From contig VCAZ01000006.1 of NCBI GenBank assembly GCA_005784505.1, positions 9,556,724-9,620,723 of the forward strand: 64,000 nucleotides of DNA, given 5' to 3'. Both the position numbers and the translations under genes were made by a program. The notes under the pieces were generated by a model. The model ran no database searches. It was not told where the DNA came from and saw only the letters and a program-made list of their open reading frames with translations. Of this stretch, positions 61,841 to 64,000 are shown piece by piece (positions within the stretch are counted from its first letter, which is position 1; each line of letters begins with the position of its first letter). This DNA is from Bagarius yarrelli (lineage: Eukaryota > Chordata > Actinopteri > Siluriformes > Sisoridae).

Positions 61841-63754
61841 TTATTTGGAGTTAAGTAGGTTTCTACACATCTTTGAATTGTCTGGATGGAGTGCAGCCTC
61901 CTCTCCTGAAAGAACCCATTTTCGTTTGCTTTGTTGAACAGATTTTCTTCTATTTTGAAAGTAGACTTGGGTAGACACTTTCTCTCTGAAGAGGAAAATA
62001 AACAAAGACATACAATTAGTCGTATGTATATAACCCTTTTCAAAGTGAGGAGAAACCAGACTGGTTATAAGAACCCTCAAAAATCTCATTTGTTCAGGCT
62101 ATAACATTTATACACTTTAATAAACACATGTGATAGATTCTTGTTCTTTAAATAAAACAAATAACTTTAATTTGGCTTACAAATTAACTGTTAAAGATAT
62201 ATAATTCTACAGAATGTTTCCCAAAGCATAAACGACCAGTTCTTATATTTTGGTCTCATTTTTAATGATTAGCTTCCCCTTTTTCACTTTTGTTGGTTAA
62301 ATTGTGTAAAATGATGCTTTAGATTAGATTAGATTAGATTAGATTAGATTCATTCAACTTTATTGTCATTGTGCAAGGTACATGTACAGAGCCAATGAAA
62401 TGCAGTTAGCATCTAACCAGAAGTGCATAAGTGGCTTATTTACAATAAATATCAGTGTAATAAATAGGGTATGGGGATGATAATTACAGAGGTGGGGGTA
62501 ATGGCTAAATAATGTACAGAGGTATATGGATAGAGTATGGAGGTGTAACAATAGCTAGTTATAGATTGTACAAAGATGCATAATGATAGGTAGTGCAAAG
62601 TACTGTATGGATTGATATAGATAGATATAGTATAGATTGTATAGATTGTGCAAGATGCATAATGATAAGGTAGTGCAAAGTACAGAAGTGGCAGTGCAGT
62701 AGTAATTAGTAATGTATATCAGCTGTTCAGTGCAGTCATAAATATGACTTTATGTCATATTCATGCGAAAATATAAAAAATCAATGGGTTCACCAACTTA
62801 TAAGCACAACTATAATATTGTCGTACAAGTTGATTTGTGTGCCGAATCCTTTTGCTGGACAATGTAATAAATAAAGACAGTGATCTATTGAATAATTCAT
62901 GCAAATCAAGCAATATTTAATATGGCATATATATGTCTGAAAAAGTTTTTTTTATTTTTTTCAGAATGTTTGGAAAATGTATTTTTCATGTTTGTCTACC
63001 TGTAAATCAGAGGCTCTCTGATGAGCTGCAGGCAATATTGTACAGGTGTGTCATAGAAGCTAACAGTGGTGACAAATCTAACAGAAGGGTCCATCTTCAC
63101 CACAGTCTTAGCCATAGTGCTCATGAGTACAGCATCCACTTCTGCCATGGCACTGATGACGAGTGAGAACCTGAAGAAAAAAACAAATTCTTTTTTAAAT
63201 GTGGGTAACATATACTATTTTATTGAATGTATTGATTAAATGTACATACTTGTTATTGACCGAGCTTTTAGACTCCTGACTGAATAAACTAAATTCCAAA
63301 TCAGCTGATACGTCAACAGAAAGACCTCCATGAAAAAATCCCTGAGCTTCTAGACCAGACTGGAGAATTAGACTCTGATAGAGGTACAGTAAGAGCACAT
63401 ACTCTTTGTCAGCTTTCTGCTTCTTGTAATTTTTTATAAATTCTTTTATTATGCTGATCAGACAGGATGAACTATCAAACACAATATCAATAAATACAAT
63501 TAGAAAATGAATGCATCCAGTTTTACCTGTCTATGATCAAGAACCAGTAGATTTCCAGAGATAATGTTCATTGGTCCTTCACCTGCTGAGAAGTACTTGC
63601 TCATTAAGTCTCCATAGCCCTGGAAGAATACGACGGGCTGGATCTGCACACCCAGAAACATAGCTGACATTCCTGCCATCAGCTCTTCCTCCTCTGCTTC
63701 TTTAGTTGCTTCATTTCCAAACAGAGAATCCAGTCCACTGGTTTCCAAAGAAAC
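61841..63754 (-). CDS. Microsomal triglyceride transfer protein large-subunit-like, 3' end only
   Basis: MTTP loads lipid onto apoB-type lipoproteins in the ER as a heterodimer with protein disulfide isomerase. Four exons in transcript order: 63754-63527, 63374-63250, 63170-63000, 61985-61841, giving the last 224 or so residues in phase with GT-AG introns. Segments line up in order with the C-terminal lipid-binding region of human MTTP as I remember it: AGMSAMFLGVQIQPVVFFQGYGDLMSK, LDHRQ, LQSGLEAQ, GGLSVDVSADLEFSLFSQESK, FVTTVSFYDTPVQYCLQL (each shown only in part), and finally RRKSV...LSGEEAALHPDNSKMCR. In human the last block reads with a Cys where this one has Glu-Glu. The rest of the gene lies beyond 64000. 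The human MTTP gene is not in the pald1 neighbourhood, so this may be a paralogue; I leave the symbol blank. Confidence 0.85.
62321..62720 (-). mobile_element. Retroelement 3'-end-like repeat with (AATCT)n tail
   Basis: An (AGATT)n microsatellite at 62321-62350 abuts CATTCAACTTTATTGTCATT, then GTACAGAGCCAATGAAATGC and a GTAATGG/GATAG-rich low-complexity stretch. I recall this kind of block as a dispersed fish repeat; a short-unit tail at one end would suit a non-LTR 3' end on the minus strand. It lies in the last intron of the MTTP-like gene. The class is uncertain. Confidence 0.4.
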
Positions 63755-64000
63755 CTGCGGCAAAGAAAAATATGAGCTAACCAATTGTGTCTTTAAAAAA
63801 AACAACTACATTTATAGATAATTAATATTTATTCTGTAGATATTAACGTTTAATTGTATGGTAAATGCAGTGATCAAACAGTTTAGTGTATAAATCAAAT
63901 TCAGGTAAGATAATTCATCAGTTTAATGCAGAAATAAGTGTAAAAATACTGAAAACACTGAAAACTATGCTCAAGATTTTGTATTTGGACCTTCAAATTA

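Overview
The window is vertebrate nuclear DNA, almost certainly from a teleost fish. It has short exons in AT-rich introns, canonical splice signals, many microsatellites, several tRNA-derived SINE copies with the same conserved tail, and Tc1-, hAT-, L2- and RTE-like remnants. All exon structures below were built by hand from splice sites, phase continuity and remembered family sequences. Gene names are homology calls made without a search.

Layout: (1) 1-6,963 has no exon I can support and is probably spock2 intron or upstream DNA. (2) 6,964-22,847 (+) holds nine exons of spock2 (testican-2), lacking its N-terminal exons. (3) 25,863-28,255 (-) is tysnd1, the peroxisomal processing protease, complete in four exons and ending in SKL. 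(4) 29,999-31,362 (-) is a complete sar1a-type GTPase of 198 residues. (5) 34,145-41,626 (-) is ppa1, the cytosolic inorganic pyrophosphatase, 11 exons and 290 residues. (6) The divergent ppa1/eif4ebp2 interval carries a 1.75-kb minisatellite of a 23-bp unit. (7) 44,929-46,120 (+) is eif4ebp2, complete in three exons. (8) 51,116-60,737 (+) is pald1 (paladin), 19 coding exons and 869 residues, with one GC-AG intron. (9) 61,841-63,754 (-) holds the last four exons of an MTTP-like (microsomal triglyceride transfer protein large subunit) gene that runs off the right edge.

The gene set matches human 10q22.1 (TYSND1-SAR1A-PPA1-EIF4EBP2-PALD1, with SPOCK2 farther away). Several human neighbours (NPFFR1, LRRC20, NODAL) are not seen, and an MTTP-like gene sits beside pald1. 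The genes are unrelated in function: extracellular proteoglycan, peroxisomal protease, COPII GTPase, pyrophosphatase, translation repressor, phosphoinositide phosphatase-like protein and lipid-transfer protein. I see no operon-like or novel multi-gene system. The most unusual items are the MTTP-like gene, the minisatellite between two divergent promoters (its unit resembles the tail of the local SINE), and the three-level nested transposon inside the one GC-AG intron of pald1.
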